A DNA stretch of 64,000 nucleotides, taken from contig SFDP01000004.1 in NCBI GenBank assembly GCA_004558185.1, positions 1 through 64,000 on the forward strand, written 5' to 3'. Shown here in pieces: positions 51,790 to 61,899 of the stretch. Every line of letters starts with the position of its first letter. Position 1 is the first letter of the stretch. The position numbers and the translations under genes were made by a program. The stretch comes from Lachnospiraceae bacterium. Lineage in GTDB: Bacteria > Bacillota > Clostridia > Lachnospirales > Lachnospiraceae. A model generated the notes under the pieces. It was not told the origin of the DNA. It saw nothing but the letters and a program-made list of their open reading frames with translations, and searched no databases.

Positions 51790-53760
51790 ATGAACGAAGA
51801 GAAGAAACGAAACAGAAAGGACTGGATTAAGAATATCGCCATTATCTTTCTGGCCATTATGCTGGTATTGACCTTTTTCTCCAATACCATTATGAATTAT
51901 TCCCTGCCGGAGGTGGCTACGGCTACGGTGGAGTCAGGAACCGTTACGGCCAAAATCAGGGGAACGGGAACGCTGGTATCCGATGATCCCTATAAGGTGA
52001 CGATTCAGGAAAGCCGTGTGATAGCCAGTGTGGCAGTCAAAGAAGGGGATACGGTGGAAAAGGATCAGGTACTGTTCTATTTGGAGGAAAAGGAGAGCGA
52101 GGAGCTGATCAAGGCTGAGGCTGAGCTGGAAGCACTGGTGCTTACGTATTCCACCACGCTTTTGGCAGGTGAGATTTCCAACCAGTCTTATCAGAATATC
52201 CAAAGCGGCAATATTTCCAGTGCCGGAGATTATCAGGCCAGAATCGCTGCTGCAAAGCAGAAGGTAACGGATGCGCAGGATACGGTGGACAGCCTTACAC
52301 GGCAGCTCACCATTAGCAGTACCGAGTCCGGTGACACTATCGATAAAAATATGGCTCTGGAAAATGCCAAAACGGCACTGCAGAGTGCAGAAAGCGGGAA
52401 GGCAGCAGCAGAGCAGGAAAAAACGGCGGCCAAAGCACGTCTGGATGCACTGGAAAGCGAGAATAGTAAGCTGGGCAGTTTAGAGAGCCTGCAGTCGGCA
52501 GTGAACAGTGCAGTAACAGAGGAAGGAACCAAAAAGGTCATTTTTGATAATGCCGAGTTAAAATTCTTTACCAGAATTGATTCTGTAAATGGATCCAGCA
52601 GAGCAGGCAGCGATGAGTTCGCCACACAGATGATCAGTGACAGTAATTATGTAGGAAAGCTAAGTCAGGAAATTGAAGCTCTCAGTGATAGTGATCCGTC
52701 AGATATTCCGGATGCTTCGGGAACAGGCTATTTGTCTAAAAGGCAGGCAGCCGTGAAGGAGCTTCAGGACCTTCAGGAGGCCTATAAGAATTATCTGACC
52801 GCTCAGGATGCCCGTAAGGCCGCAGAGCAGGCAGTTACCGATAAAAGTGGTTACACAGATCGGCTGAATGCGGCTCAGACGGATTACAATAATGCCTCCA
52901 CCAATTATAACAATGCCAAAAACCGTTATGATGAATGCCTTGCTTTGGTAAACAGTCTGAGCAGCCAGGTGACGGCGAATACCGCAGATCAGAATAAGCA
53001 GAAGGCAGACCTGACCCTTCGAAAGGCAGATGCGGAGGCGGCTCTGGCTGCGGCTAAGAATGATCTTACTCAGCTCCTTACTGACGTAAGCAAGGAGCTC
53101 AATCTATCCAGCCAAAGCAGCCAGATCAAGGATAAACAGGAAGAGGTAGCCAGACTTCGTGAGAAGGCCACCGGCAGCACCATCGTGGCTCCGATAGCGG
53201 GAACCATAACCAGTATCAGCAAGACTGCCGGGGAAACCACCGTACCGGAAGATGCACTGGCGGTAATGCAGCCGGAGGGCAAGGGGTACAGCCTGAGCTT
53301 TTCCGTTACCAACGATCAGGCACAGAAGGTTTCTGTAGGAGACGTGGCCGAGCTGCAAAATTCCTGGTACTACGGAGACATAAAGGCAACACTTTCAAGT
53401 ATCCGACCGGATACGGAAAATCCGGGACAGAAGAAGCTGCTGAAATTTGATGTTACCGGAGAGGTACAGGCGGGGCAGAGTATCAGCCTGTCTGTTGGAC
53501 AGAGAAGTGCCAGCTATAATCTGGTAGTACCCAACAGTGCGGTCAGAGAGGATAAAAACGGGAAGTTCATTCTGATCGTTGAATCCAAGAATTCACCGCT
53601 GGGTAACCGCTATGTGGCAACCAGAGTGGATGTTGAGGTTTTGGCCTCCGATGATTTGAATACGGCCATCAATGCGGCTCTTTATGGCTATGAATATGTC
53701 ATCACCACCTCAACTAAGCCGGTAGAGGCCGGAAAACAGATACGTCTGGCAGACAACTAA
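51790..53760 (+). CDS. HlyD/MacA-like membrane-fusion adaptor
   Basis: The 656-residue protein has one N-terminal helix (about 14-34) and a split lipoyl domain: VESGTVTAKIRGTGTLVSDD at about 44-63, and REKATGSTIVAPIAGTITSI at about 457-476. Between them lies a very long coiled coil (about 100-450) rich in Ala, Gln and Lys. A beta barrel and membrane-proximal domain close the protein. Adaptors of this build join an inner-membrane exporter to the outside; in Gram-positives they pair with MacB-type transporters. Its place behind importer permeases and before a MacB-core protein is unusual. Confidence 0.85.
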   Translation: MNEEKKRNRKDWIKNIAIIFLAIMLVLTFFSNTIMNYSLPEVATATVESGTVTAKIRGTGTLVSDDPYKVTIQESRVIASVAVKEGDTVEKDQVLFYLEEKESEELIKAEAELEALVLTYSTTLLAGEISNQSYQNIQSGNISSAGDYQARIAAAKQKVTDAQDTVDSLTRQLTISSTESGDTIDKNMALENAKTALQSAESGKAAAEQEKTAAKARLDALESENSKLGSLESLQSAVNSAVTEEGTKKVIFDNAELKFFTRIDSVNGSSRAGSDEFATQMISDSNYVGKLSQEIEALSDSDPSDIPDASGTGYLSKRQAAVKELQDLQEAYKNYLTAQDARKAAEQAVTDKSGYTDRLNAAQTDYNNASTNYNNAKNRYDECLALVNSLSSQVTANTADQNKQKADLTLRKADAEAALAAAKNDLTQLLTDVSKELNLSSQSSQIKDKQEEVARLREKATGSTIVAPIAGTITSISKTAGETTVPEDALAVMQPEGKGYSLSFSVTNDQAQKVSVGDVAELQNSWYYGDIKATLSSIRPDTENPGQKKLLKFDVTGEVQAGQSISLSVGQRSASYNLVVPNSAVREDKNGKFILIVESKNSPLGNRYVATRVDVEVLASDDLNTAINAALYGYEYVITTSTKPVEAGKQIRLADN

Positions 53761-53856
53761 TATGATACGGGGGAAAAGGCCATAGGGTTTATGCTTGCAT
53801 GAAAAAGGATGACTTTTGCCCCCAACATCATGAATATGCTTTTAAATGGAGGTAAA

Positions 53857-54954
53857 ATGAAAAAATTCATACCACAAATCTCCCGAAAGCAAATCCTGTG
53901 GGCCTGTGGGGGGATTTTCTGCCTCATCCTAATCGGTGCAATCAGCCTTATGGAGGGATTATTCAGGGCAGGGCTGTATGATCAACAAATGGCAAAGCGT
54001 TGGTCATCAAAGAAAAATGTAGCACAGATCAGTTGTTTTTTTGCCGCTGAGGAGGTCAGTGATAAGGGCTATTTTACGACCATTGGACATACGGTGGATA
54101 AGGCACTGAAGGAGGCCAATATCGTTCCGGAAAATGAGAATTCCAGATTATGGATCGATGCGATCAGCAGATCAGGCAAGGTAACTCTAAGCAATGGTTC
54201 AAAATCTGTGGAGCTGGAGGCCGTGGGCGTGCAGGGGGAATTTTTTCAATTCCATCCCCTGCGGCTGCTGGAAGGAGCCTTTTTTGGCCCGGACAGCATG
54301 ATGCAGGATGGTGTCGTTATCGATGAGGATGCAGCCTGGCAGCTATTTGGCTCCAATGATGTGGCAGGGATGCAGGTGATGATTGGTCAGGTTCCTCATT
54401 ATATTACGGGAGTAGTCCAAAGAGAAACAGGAAGGCTGGCGGAGGCGGCTGGCCTTGACAAGTCCCTTTGTTATCTGAATCTGGAAAATCTGGAACAGTA
54501 CGGAAAGGTGACCGGAGGTTATTGCTATGAAATGGTACTGCCCAATCCGGTGGAGGGCTTTGCTCTCTCCACTCTCTCCAAGGCGGTGGGAACAGAAGGG
54601 AGAGAGCTGGAGATTTTGGAAAATACCGGCCGATATGAGCTCCTGCCGCTAATCAAGGTAATTGGCCGCTTTGGCGTCAGAAGTATGTCAAAAAAGAGTT
54701 TTGCCTATCCTTATTGGGAAAACGTGGCAAGAGGCTATGAGGATATATTTGCCCTCACCCTGCTGTTAAAGGCAATGCTGTCAATCTTGCCCTGTGTGCT
54801 GGCTGTCGTTACGATTATCCGGCTATGGAAAAGAAAAACCTGGACACTGAAGCAAGGGTATCATAAGCTGGCAGACCGGCTATATGACTATAGAGCAAAG
54901 CGTCATACAAAAAAGAAAAGTGCTGCACAAGCAGCAGAATGGAGGAAGAAGTGA
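53857..54954 (+). CDS. MacB-core-domain membrane protein, truncated permease form
   Basis: The 365-residue protein has one N-terminal helix (about 14-30), a large extracytoplasmic domain like the MacB periplasmic core (GVQGEFFQFHPLRLLEGAFF, DGVVIDEDAAWQLFGSNDVA, GMQVMIGQVPHYITGVV), and one C-terminal helix (about 305-330) followed by a basic tail. Full FtsX/MacB permeases have four helices and a linked ATPase; here two helices and the ATPase are absent. GGAGG precedes the ATG at 53857. It probably acts together with the adaptor encoded before it. Confidence 0.75.
   Translation: MKKFIPQISRKQILWACGGIFCLILIGAISLMEGLFRAGLYDQQMAKRWSSKKNVAQISCFFAAEEVSDKGYFTTIGHTVDKALKEANIVPENENSRLWIDAISRSGKVTLSNGSKSVELEAVGVQGEFFQFHPLRLLEGAFFGPDSMMQDGVVIDEDAAWQLFGSNDVAGMQVMIGQVPHYITGVVQRETGRLAEAAGLDKSLCYLNLENLEQYGKVTGGYCYEMVLPNPVEGFALSTLSKAVGTEGRELEILENTGRYELLPLIKVIGRFGVRSMSKKSFAYPYWENVARGYEDIFALTLLLKAMLSILPCVLAVVTIIRLWKRKTWTLKQGYHKLADRLYDYRAKRHTKKKSAAQAAEWRKK
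54921..54936 (+). repeat. Hairpin before the binding-protein ribosome site
   Basis: TGCTGC-ACAA-GCAGCA ends 4 nt before the GGAGGAAG site of the next gene, the same layout as before cysK and the genes at 11949 and 44678. Here it lies inside the preceding coding region. Confidence 0.55.
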
Positions 54955-57263
54955 AAAAGAGATGGAAACTGTTGGGAGCAGTGTTTGTACTGTCCATAAT
55001 AATGGCCGCCTGCGGCAAGAAGGTAAGCGAAGAGGAGCAGACATCTACGGCCAATACGAGCTTCGATAAAAACAGTGTATATCGGGAGACAGAGGTAAAG
55101 TTTGGAGATAACTACAGCGATTTGATTCAGTTTTCGGTTACAGAGGATACTCTGTATCTGGAAGGCTATCAGTATTCCTTTTCAGAAATGACTGAGGAAG
55201 AGCAGGAAACACAGGAAGAGCAGGCGATACAGGAAGTGCAGGAAATGCCTCCTTCCACACTGAGTTTTACCTCCTATGATTTTGAGGGAAATCAGAAGGG
55301 AGAGCTCAAGCTAACTATTCCTTCAAATGCAAGTCCCGGTGTTTTCCGTGTGGACAGCAAGGGAAACCTCTACTCTGTTTATATTGTCTATTCAGACATG
55401 GAGGAAGGGTTTAGCGGAAACGAGGCTTATCTCAGTGGTCACACACCGGAGGGGGAGGAAATCTTTCACATCAGGCTGAATGAACAGCAGAATAATGATG
55501 ATTATTACTATGTAAATCAAATGTTTCTGGTGGACGACAGTAAGCTGATCCTGGAAGCCAGTACAGGAGTGGAGATTTATGATCTTCAGGGCAGCCTGGT
55601 TAATCGAATCGAAAAAAAGAACGATGAAGACAATCGCCTGCTTCGAATCAAAGACGATCAATTTATTATCATGAGCAATGATGGAGAAAAATCCAGTTAT
55701 CAGACCATAAATCTGGAAACCGGTGCAAAGGAACAGGGCGGAACACTTCCCTTTAATTATTATATGTACAGCACTTTTTCCGGAAAGTATTTTGATCTCT
55801 ATTTGTCTGATGAGAAAGGGGTTTATGGCTTTAACCTGGGGGATGAGCAGCTGACAACCGTGATGGACTTTATTTCTTCTGATTTTTCCAGCTATGGGAT
55901 ATCTCAGATGGAAGTACTAGATGAAGAAAGAATGCTGCTTTACTACTACGGAGACGAAGGCAACCAAATGGGTCTGTTTGAGAAGGTTCCCGCAGAGGAG
56001 ATCGGTGACAGGCAGATCCTTACTCTGGGCTGTTTTTATATGGATATGGATGTGAAGGCTCAGGTGGTGGCATTCAATAAAAAAAGCACTACCCACAGAA
56101 TCAGCGTGATAGATTACTCCAGCTTTAATACAGAGGAGGATTACAGCCTGGGCATGACCAGACTGAATACAGACATTACCTCCGGCAATGCTCCGGACAT
56201 TATTTTGCTGCAGCAATATGGAATGCCCCTTGAAAGCTATATGGCAAAAGGCGTCTTTGTAGACTACTACGAGCTGATGGCAGAAGATTCTTCATTTAAT
56301 AAAGAAGACTATCTGCAGAACTTGTTTGAGGCCTACGAATACAATGGTAAGCTGTACCAGATGGTGCCCAGCTTCTATGTAGCGACCTTTGTTGGCAAAG
56401 CAGCAGATGTGGGAGAAGATTTTAGCTGGACAATGGAAGAGGCATTAGCTCTTCAGGCCTCCAAGCCGGAGGGAACCAATCTGTTCTCCAATATAACTCA
56501 ATACGACTTTTTATACAACTGTCTGACCTTCTGTGAAGATGATTATGTAAACTGGGAAGCCGGAGAGTGCTACTTTGATACGGATAAATTTATTCGGATG
56601 TTGGAATATGCGAAAACACTTCCCAAGGACTACAACTATGTAGATTATGAGGATGAAGCTGCCTATCAGGAAATGGAAAATCAGTACAGAGACGGCAAAA
56701 CATTGCTTATGCAGACCGGTATGAGCAGTTTTCGGGACTATGGAAACTGGAGATATGCTTACTTTGGTGAAGAAATTACGACGGTTGGTTTTCCTACCGA
56801 AACGGGAATCGGTTCAGCCTTTGGTTCTTCCATTAACCTGGCTATCAGTGCACAGACAAAGAACAAGGAAGCTGCATGGGAATTTGTAAAGAGCTTTCTG
56901 GATGAAGAATATCAGGAAAAGAGAGATTGGTATTTCCCCATTAGACTAAGCAGCCTGGATAAAATCGAAAAGCAGGCACAGCAGAAGCCCTTTTATACGG
57001 ATGAAAAGGGAAATAAGATCGAGTATGAAAACACCTACTGGCTGGGGAATATGGAAATTAAGGCTGATCCATTGTCGAAGGAAGAGACAGCAAAGGTAAT
57101 GGACCTTATTAAGAGCATCAATCGGGCAGCCAATTACGATGAGGAGCTGCTGAAGATCGTTCAGGAAGAATCGGCGGGCTTCTTAGAAGGTCAGAAATCG
57201 GCTCAGGAGGTAGCCGGCATCATCCAGAGCAGAGCAAAAATTTATATCAATGAAAATCGTTAA
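54951..57263 (+). CDS. Large extracellular solute-binding lipoprotein
   Basis: The 770-residue protein starts with GTG overlapping the previous stop, behind GGAGGAAGAA. The lipobox MAACG has its Cys at about residue 20. The N-terminal half (about 40-360) is beta-rich with repeated strand patterns, like a propeller-type sensor. The C-terminal half (about 370-770) is a family-1 solute-binding domain: FNKKSTTHRISVIDYSSFNT, NAPDIILLQQYGMPLESYMA, and NLAISAQTKNKEAAWEFVKS. It is the likely receptor of the permease pair upstream. The double-domain build is about twice the usual length. Confidence 0.82.
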   Translation: MKKRWKLLGAVFVLSIIMAACGKKVSEEEQTSTANTSFDKNSVYRETEVKFGDNYSDLIQFSVTEDTLYLEGYQYSFSEMTEEEQETQEEQAIQEVQEMPPSTLSFTSYDFEGNQKGELKLTIPSNASPGVFRVDSKGNLYSVYIVYSDMEEGFSGNEAYLSGHTPEGEEIFHIRLNEQQNNDDYYYVNQMFLVDDSKLILEASTGVEIYDLQGSLVNRIEKKNDEDNRLLRIKDDQFIIMSNDGEKSSYQTINLETGAKEQGGTLPFNYYMYSTFSGKYFDLYLSDEKGVYGFNLGDEQLTTVMDFISSDFSSYGISQMEVLDEERMLLYYYGDEGNQMGLFEKVPAEEIGDRQILTLGCFYMDMDVKAQVVAFNKKSTTHRISVIDYSSFNTEEDYSLGMTRLNTDITSGNAPDIILLQQYGMPLESYMAKGVFVDYYELMAEDSSFNKEDYLQNLFEAYEYNGKLYQMVPSFYVATFVGKAADVGEDFSWTMEEALALQASKPEGTNLFSNITQYDFLYNCLTFCEDDYVNWEAGECYFDTDKFIRMLEYAKTLPKDYNYVDYEDEAAYQEMENQYRDGKTLLMQTGMSSFRDYGNWRYAYFGEEITTVGFPTETGIGSAFGSSINLAISAQTKNKEAAWEFVKSFLDEEYQEKRDWYFPIRLSSLDKIEKQAQQKPFYTDEKGNKIEYENTYWLGNMEIKADPLSKEETAKVMDLIKSINRAANYDEELLKIVQEESAGFLEGQKSAQEVAGIIQSRAKIYINENR

Positions 57264-57269
57264 AGGCGG

Positions 57270-57298
57270 TTGACAAAGCATTTTTCTTTCAGTATGCT
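57270..57298 (+). promoter_or_regulatory. Promoter of the valS T-box transcript
   Basis: TTGACA (57270-57275) and TATGCT (57293-57298) with a 17-bp spacer, 7 nt after the binding-protein stop codon. Confidence 0.75.
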
Positions 57299-57304
57299 AA
57301 TGAA

Positions 57305-57687
57305 GACAGGATTTTACAGTACAGAAGACGAAGAAATCCGGGAACAGAAAAAGATCGTGACAGGGAGGAGTACAGAATGCTCCTTGACAGAGAGAGGAGC
57401 TCATAGGCTGGAAGGCTCCCCCAAGAAAGGCTTTTGGAAGGTAGCCCTGGAATCGGAAGGCTGAACAGTCAGGATTGGAATTGCGTTCACAAAGAGACAC
57501 AAGCAACTGAAATCAGTAGGTCTTCACGGGTCATTGCCGTTATCCGATGGAGCTTTCCGGCAGATTTACCGGAAGTGAAGAGACCTTTTTCCAGGCTGCA
57601 GCAGCCCTGGCATGAAGGTGAACAAAGGTGGTACCGCGTTAACTACGCCCTTTGACCGACAACAATCGGTCAAAGGGTATTTTTTTT
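57305..57687 (+). ncRNA. T-box riboswitch of valS
   Basis: The leader contains the invariant T-box AAGGTGGTACCGCG (57625-57638), whose TGG pairs with the free 3' end of uncharged tRNA. The stem I distal region (AGAGAGGAGCTCATAGGCTGG and flanks, about 57390-57415) lies upstream. The terminator CCCTTTGACCGA / TCGGTCAAAGGG with eight T follows (57648-57687). GTA in GGAAGGTAGCCC (about 57437-57448) is a plausible valine specifier codon. Uncharged tRNA-Val would prevent termination and allow valS expression. Confidence 0.92.
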
Positions 57688-57715
57688 GAAGAAAACCCTT
57701 GAAATGGAGGAAAAA

Positions 57716-60358
57716 ATGAGTAAAGAATTAGCCAAAACCTACGACCCTCATGGAATGGAGGACAGATTATATCAGAAGTGGCTGGAGAAGAAATATTTTC
57801 ATGCCGAAGTGGATAAGAGCAAAACGCCCTTTACCATCGTTATTCCTCCTCCCAATATTACCGGGCAGCTCCATATGGGACATGCACTGGACAATACCAT
57901 GCAGGATATTCTGATTCGCTTTAAACGGATGCAGGGCTTTAATGCGCTATGGCAGCCGGGAACGGATCATGCCAGTATTGCCACAGAGGTGAAGATTATT
58001 GAAAAGCTGAAGGAAGAAGGAACATCGAAGGAGAAACTGGGCAGAGAAGGGTTTCTTGAAAGAGCCTGGGAATGGAAGAGGGAGTACGGAGGCCGTATCA
58101 TTGGTCAGTTAAAGAAGCTGGGCTCCTCCTGTGACTGGGACAGAGAACGGTTTACTATGGACCAAGGCTGCAGCAGGGCTGTTACCGAGGTCTTCTGTAA
58201 GATGCATCAGAAGGGCTGGATCTATAAAGGCAGCAGAATTATTAACTGGTGCCCGGTCTGCAATACTTCCATTTCTGATGCAGAGGTAGAGTATCAGGAG
58301 CAGGATGGAAAATTCTGGCATATCAAATATCCTATTAAAGGAAGTAATGAGTTTCTGGAGTTTGCCACCACCCGCCCTGAAACCATGCTGGGAGATACCG
58401 CAGTAGCCGTTAATCCGGAGGATGAAAGGTATGCACATTTGATAGGGAAAACGGTAATTCTTCCCTTTACGGAAAGGGAGATTCCCATTCTTGCAGATAC
58501 CTATGTGGATATGGAATTCGGAACAGGTGTGGTAAAAATCACACCGGCTCATGACCCTAACGATTTTGAGGTAGGAAAGCGTCATAATCTGCCGGAAATC
58601 AATATCCTGAATGATGATGCCACGATTAATGAAAACGGTGGGAAATTTGTAGGAATGGATCGCTATGAGGCAAGAAAAGCTATTGTCAGAGAGCTGGAAG
58701 AAATGGGACTGCTGGTTAAAATTGAGGACCATGTGCATAACGTAGGTACGCATGACCGATGCAAAACCACTATTGAGCCTATGATTAAGCAGCAGTGGTT
58801 CGTCAAAATGGATGAGCTGATCAAGCCTGCTGTAGAAGCAGTTAGATCAGGGGAAATTCAGCTTATTCCCGAAAGAATGAGCAAAACCTATTTTAACTGG
58901 ACAGACAATATTCGGGATTGGTGCATCAGTCGTCAGCTTTGGTGGGGGCATCGGATTCCGGCTTATTATTGTGACAAATGTGGAGAAACGGTGGTTGCGG
59001 CTGCGGCACCGGACAAATGCCCAAAATGCGGAGGCAGCCATTTTACTCAGGACGAGGATACGCTGGATACCTGGTTTTCCTCTGCCCTGTGGCCCTTTTC
59101 CACATTGGGCTGGCCGGAAGAAACGGAGGATTTAAAATACTTCTATCCTACTGATGTGCTGGTAACCGGCTATGATATTATTTTCTTCTGGGTAATCCGC
59201 ATGATCTTTTCCGGCTATGAGCAGATGAAGGAGAGACCCTTTAAAACCGTTCTCTTCCATGGGCTGGTTCGGGATGCCCAGGGAAGGAAGATGTCCAAGT
59301 CGCTGGGAAATGGTATCGATCCTTTGGAGATTATTGAACAATATGGCGCAGATGCCCTTAGACTTACGCTGATTACCGGAAATGCACCGGGCAACGATAT
59401 GCGTTTTTATCATGAACGTGTGGAAGCCAGCAGAAACTTTGCCAATAAGGTATGGAATGCCTCCCGATTCATTATGATGAATATGGAAGGAAAGACCATT
59501 ACCCAGCCGTCAGATACGGCTCTCGAAGCTGCTGACAAATGGATATTATCCAAGCTGAACAGCCTGATTCAAGAGGTGACCGACAATATGGAGAGCTTTG
59601 AATTGGGGATTGCGGTACAGAAGGTGTATGATTTTATCTGGGATGAATTCTGTGACTGGTATATTGAAATGGTAAAACCCCGTCTCTACGGCAGTGATAA
59701 TGCAGACAGCCAGAACAGTGCCTTATGGACCTTGAGGACGGTGCTGATCGATGCATTGAAGCTGCTCCATCCCTATATGCCCTTCGTTACGGAAGAAATT
59801 TTCTGCAGCCTACAGTCTGAGGAGGAGTCTATTATGATCAGCTCCTGGCCGGTTTACCTAAGGGAGAGAGCCTTTGCTGAAGAGGAGCGGGAAATCGAGT
59901 TGATCAAGGAGGCTGTAAGAGGTATCCGAAACGTGCGTACTGAGATGAATGTACCGCCCAGCAAGAAGGCGTTGGTATATGTGGTAAGCGGACAGGAAGA
60001 AATACTTCAGGTATTTGCCAACAGCGGCTTGTTTTTTGCTTCGCTGGCTTATGCGTCAGAAGTAAGGACACAGGCGGATAAGAAAGGGATCGAAGAGGAT
60101 GCGGTATCCGTAGTAATCCCCGGTGCAGTCTGCTATATCCCCTTTGCAGAGCTGGTGGATATCGGCAAGGAGATCGAGCGCCTGGAGAAGGAAGAAAAGC
60201 GTCTGGCGGGAGAGCTGGCCCGGGTGAATGGAATGCTGAGCAATGAGAAATTTATTACGAAGGCTCCGGCAGCAAAAATTGAAGAAGAAAAGGGCAAGCT
60301 TCTGAAGTATCAACAGATGATGGAGCAGGTAAAGGAGCGGCTTGCACAACTGCGATAG
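57716..60358 (+). CDS. valS: Valyl-tRNA synthetase
   Basis: The 880-residue class I enzyme has the HIGH motif as PPPNITGQLHMGHALDNT (about residues 44-61) and the KMSKS motif in GRKMSKSLGNGIDP (about 525-538). An editing domain is inserted between them (TTRPETMLGDTAVAV). Zinc-type Cys pairs CDKCGETV and CPKCGG and a C-terminal coiled-coil arm (from about 810) are present. The start at 57716 has GGAGGAAAAA upstream; the longer frame begins inside the T-box terminator. Confidence 0.97.
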   Translation: MSKELAKTYDPHGMEDRLYQKWLEKKYFHAEVDKSKTPFTIVIPPPNITGQLHMGHALDNTMQDILIRFKRMQGFNALWQPGTDHASIATEVKIIEKLKEEGTSKEKLGREGFLERAWEWKREYGGRIIGQLKKLGSSCDWDRERFTMDQGCSRAVTEVFCKMHQKGWIYKGSRIINWCPVCNTSISDAEVEYQEQDGKFWHIKYPIKGSNEFLEFATTRPETMLGDTAVAVNPEDERYAHLIGKTVILPFTEREIPILADTYVDMEFGTGVVKITPAHDPNDFEVGKRHNLPEINILNDDATINENGGKFVGMDRYEARKAIVRELEEMGLLVKIEDHVHNVGTHDRCKTTIEPMIKQQWFVKMDELIKPAVEAVRSGEIQLIPERMSKTYFNWTDNIRDWCISRQLWWGHRIPAYYCDKCGETVVAAAAPDKCPKCGGSHFTQDEDTLDTWFSSALWPFSTLGWPEETEDLKYFYPTDVLVTGYDIIFFWVIRMIFSGYEQMKERPFKTVLFHGLVRDAQGRKMSKSLGNGIDPLEIIEQYGADALRLTLITGNAPGNDMRFYHERVEASRNFANKVWNASRFIMMNMEGKTITQPSDTALEAADKWILSKLNSLIQEVTDNMESFELGIAVQKVYDFIWDEFCDWYIEMVKPRLYGSDNADSQNSALWTLRTVLIDALKLLHPYMPFVTEEIFCSLQSEEESIMISSWPVYLRERAFAEEEREIELIKEAVRGIRNVRTEMNVPPSKKALVYVVSGQEEILQVFANSGLFFASLAYASEVRTQADKKGIEEDAVSVVIPGAVCYIPFAELVDIGKEIERLEKEEKRLAGELARVNGMLSNEKFITKAPAAKIEEEKGKLLKYQQMMEQVKERLAQLR

Positions 60359-60428
60359 GAGACAGATCGGTCTGTGCGTGCAGCTCCAACAGGAAGTATG
60401 GTCGTTTGCGATTAAAGCAGGAAGGATA

Positions 60429-61745
60429 ATGAGCAAAATAACAACCTATCAGGAAGCAGAAGAATATGTGTTATCTATTCCCCAATTTACCCAAAAGAAT
60501 ACCTGGGAGCAGACCCGGGACTTCTATGAGTTTTTAGGGAAGCCGGGGCAAAGCAGCAGGATAATCCATGTGGCAGGGACAAACGGAAAGGGATCAGTCT
60601 GTGCCTACATGGACTCCTGCCTTCGGGAAGGTGGATATTCGGTGGGAATGTTCACCTCCCCCCATCTGATAACGGTGAGGGAGAGGATCCGTCTGAATGG
60701 AGAAGTGATTTCCCAGACGGATTTTTTGCAGACCCTTCTTGAACTGAAAGAAAGGCTTAGGGAGTATCGCAGAAAGCTGACAGACAAAGGGAAGAAGTAT
60801 CATCCCGCTTTTTTTGAATGGCTTTTCTTTATGAATATGTTGTATGCTGAACGAAACAGCCCCCAGGTGATCATTCTGGAAACGGGATTGGGAGGCAGAC
60901 TGGATGCCACCAACGTCATTGATTTTCCTGCAGCCTGCGTAATAACGCCGGTCAGCCTGGATCACATGGAGTATCTGGGAGATACCTGCGAGCAGATTGC
61001 CAAAGAGAAAGCGGGGATAATCAAGCAGGGGAGCAGAGTAATTTATAGCGCAATGCGACGGGAATGTGAAAAGGTAATCAGCAGAAAAGCGACAGAATGT
61101 GGCTGTTCCTGCAGGAAAGTGACGAAAGGGCAGGAAATGGGCTTTAATTTGAAGCATAAAGGGATTGATTTTTCCTTTTATTCTCGTTATTATGGTTATA
61201 TTCCCATGAGCCTGACGACAAAGGCTCTGTATCAGACGGAGAATGCGGCCCTGGCTCTTGTGGCATTGGAGGAGGCTGGCTTCGATTTATCTCCCGAGAC
61301 GATGCAAAGGGGAGTGATGAACTGCTGCTGGGAAGGCAGAATGGAGGAGATCGATCCCGGAATTTTTCTGGACGGCGCTCATAATCGGGATGGTATCGAG
61401 GCCTTTTTGGAAACGGTAGAGAGAGATGGCTGCCAGGGAGAGCGCTGGCTGCTTTTTTCAGTAGTATCAGATAAGGAATACGACAGGATGACCGCACAGA
61501 TTACTGATGCGGGTCTTTTTCAAAGGATTTGTACGGCGCCCCTGGAGAACGCAAGGGGACTTGGACAGGAACAATTAGAAGTGCTGTTTGCCGGGGATAA
61601 GGTTAGGGTATTTGAGAATGTGCCCCGGGCGTTGGAAGAGATTTGTGCCCTGAGGGGTGAAAAGGATATTGTATATGTGGCCGGTTCCCTGTATTTGGTA
61701 GGACAGGTGAGGGCCTGCTTCACAGGAGGAAGTAATTCGCAATGA
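60429..61745 (+). CDS. folC: Folylpolyglutamate/dihydrofolate synthase
   Basis: The 438-residue protein adds glutamate to folates. HVAGTNGKGSVCAYMDSCLR (about residues 46-65) is the ATP-binding loop, followed by GMFTSPHLITVRERIRLNGE, LETGLGGRLDATNV and ITPVSLDHMEYLG, the second family signature. DGAHNRDGIEAF lies in the C-terminal domain. GGAAGG precedes the ATG at 60429; upstream in-frame codons overlap valS and lack a site. It follows valS, a common pair in Clostridia. Confidence 0.95.
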   Translation: MSKITTYQEAEEYVLSIPQFTQKNTWEQTRDFYEFLGKPGQSSRIIHVAGTNGKGSVCAYMDSCLREGGYSVGMFTSPHLITVRERIRLNGEVISQTDFLQTLLELKERLREYRRKLTDKGKKYHPAFFEWLFFMNMLYAERNSPQVIILETGLGGRLDATNVIDFPAACVITPVSLDHMEYLGDTCEQIAKEKAGIIKQGSRVIYSAMRRECEKVISRKATECGCSCRKVTKGQEMGFNLKHKGIDFSFYSRYYGYIPMSLTTKALYQTENAALALVALEEAGFDLSPETMQRGVMNCCWEGRMEEIDPGIFLDGAHNRDGIEAFLETVERDGCQGERWLLFSVVSDKEYDRMTAQITDAGLFQRICTAPLENARGLGQEQLEVLFAGDKVRVFENVPRALEEICALRGEKDIVYVAGSLYLVGQVRACFTGGSNSQ

Positions 61746-61888
61746 TTAATTTTGAAGAGGAATTGAAGAAATTTCATCTCAGCCTTGAAATTGAAGAGGC
61801 TGAGGAGGCTTTATATAAAAAGAACCTGACGGATCTTGCAGATTTAGTGGTAGAAATTGTAAAAGATGTGAAAAAGAACGAAGAATAG
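61742..61888 (+). CDS. Small acidic protein, 48 aa
   Basis: The ATG overlaps the folC stop by four bases (ATGA), so it is translationally coupled. The product MINFEEELKKFHLSLEIEEA and on is wholly helical and charged, with leucine/isoleucine heptads to residue 40. I do not recognise a family. Gene coupling, and a good fit between the folC stop and the TPR gene, argue that it is real. Confidence 0.65.
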   Translation: MINFEEELKKFHLSLEIEEAEEALYKKNLTDLADLVVEIVKDVKKNEE

Positions 61889-61899
61889 AGGAAACAGAG

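Noticed and set aside
57270..57655. Short frames in the valS leader
   Set aside because: They lie inside the T-box RNA and lack ribosome sites.
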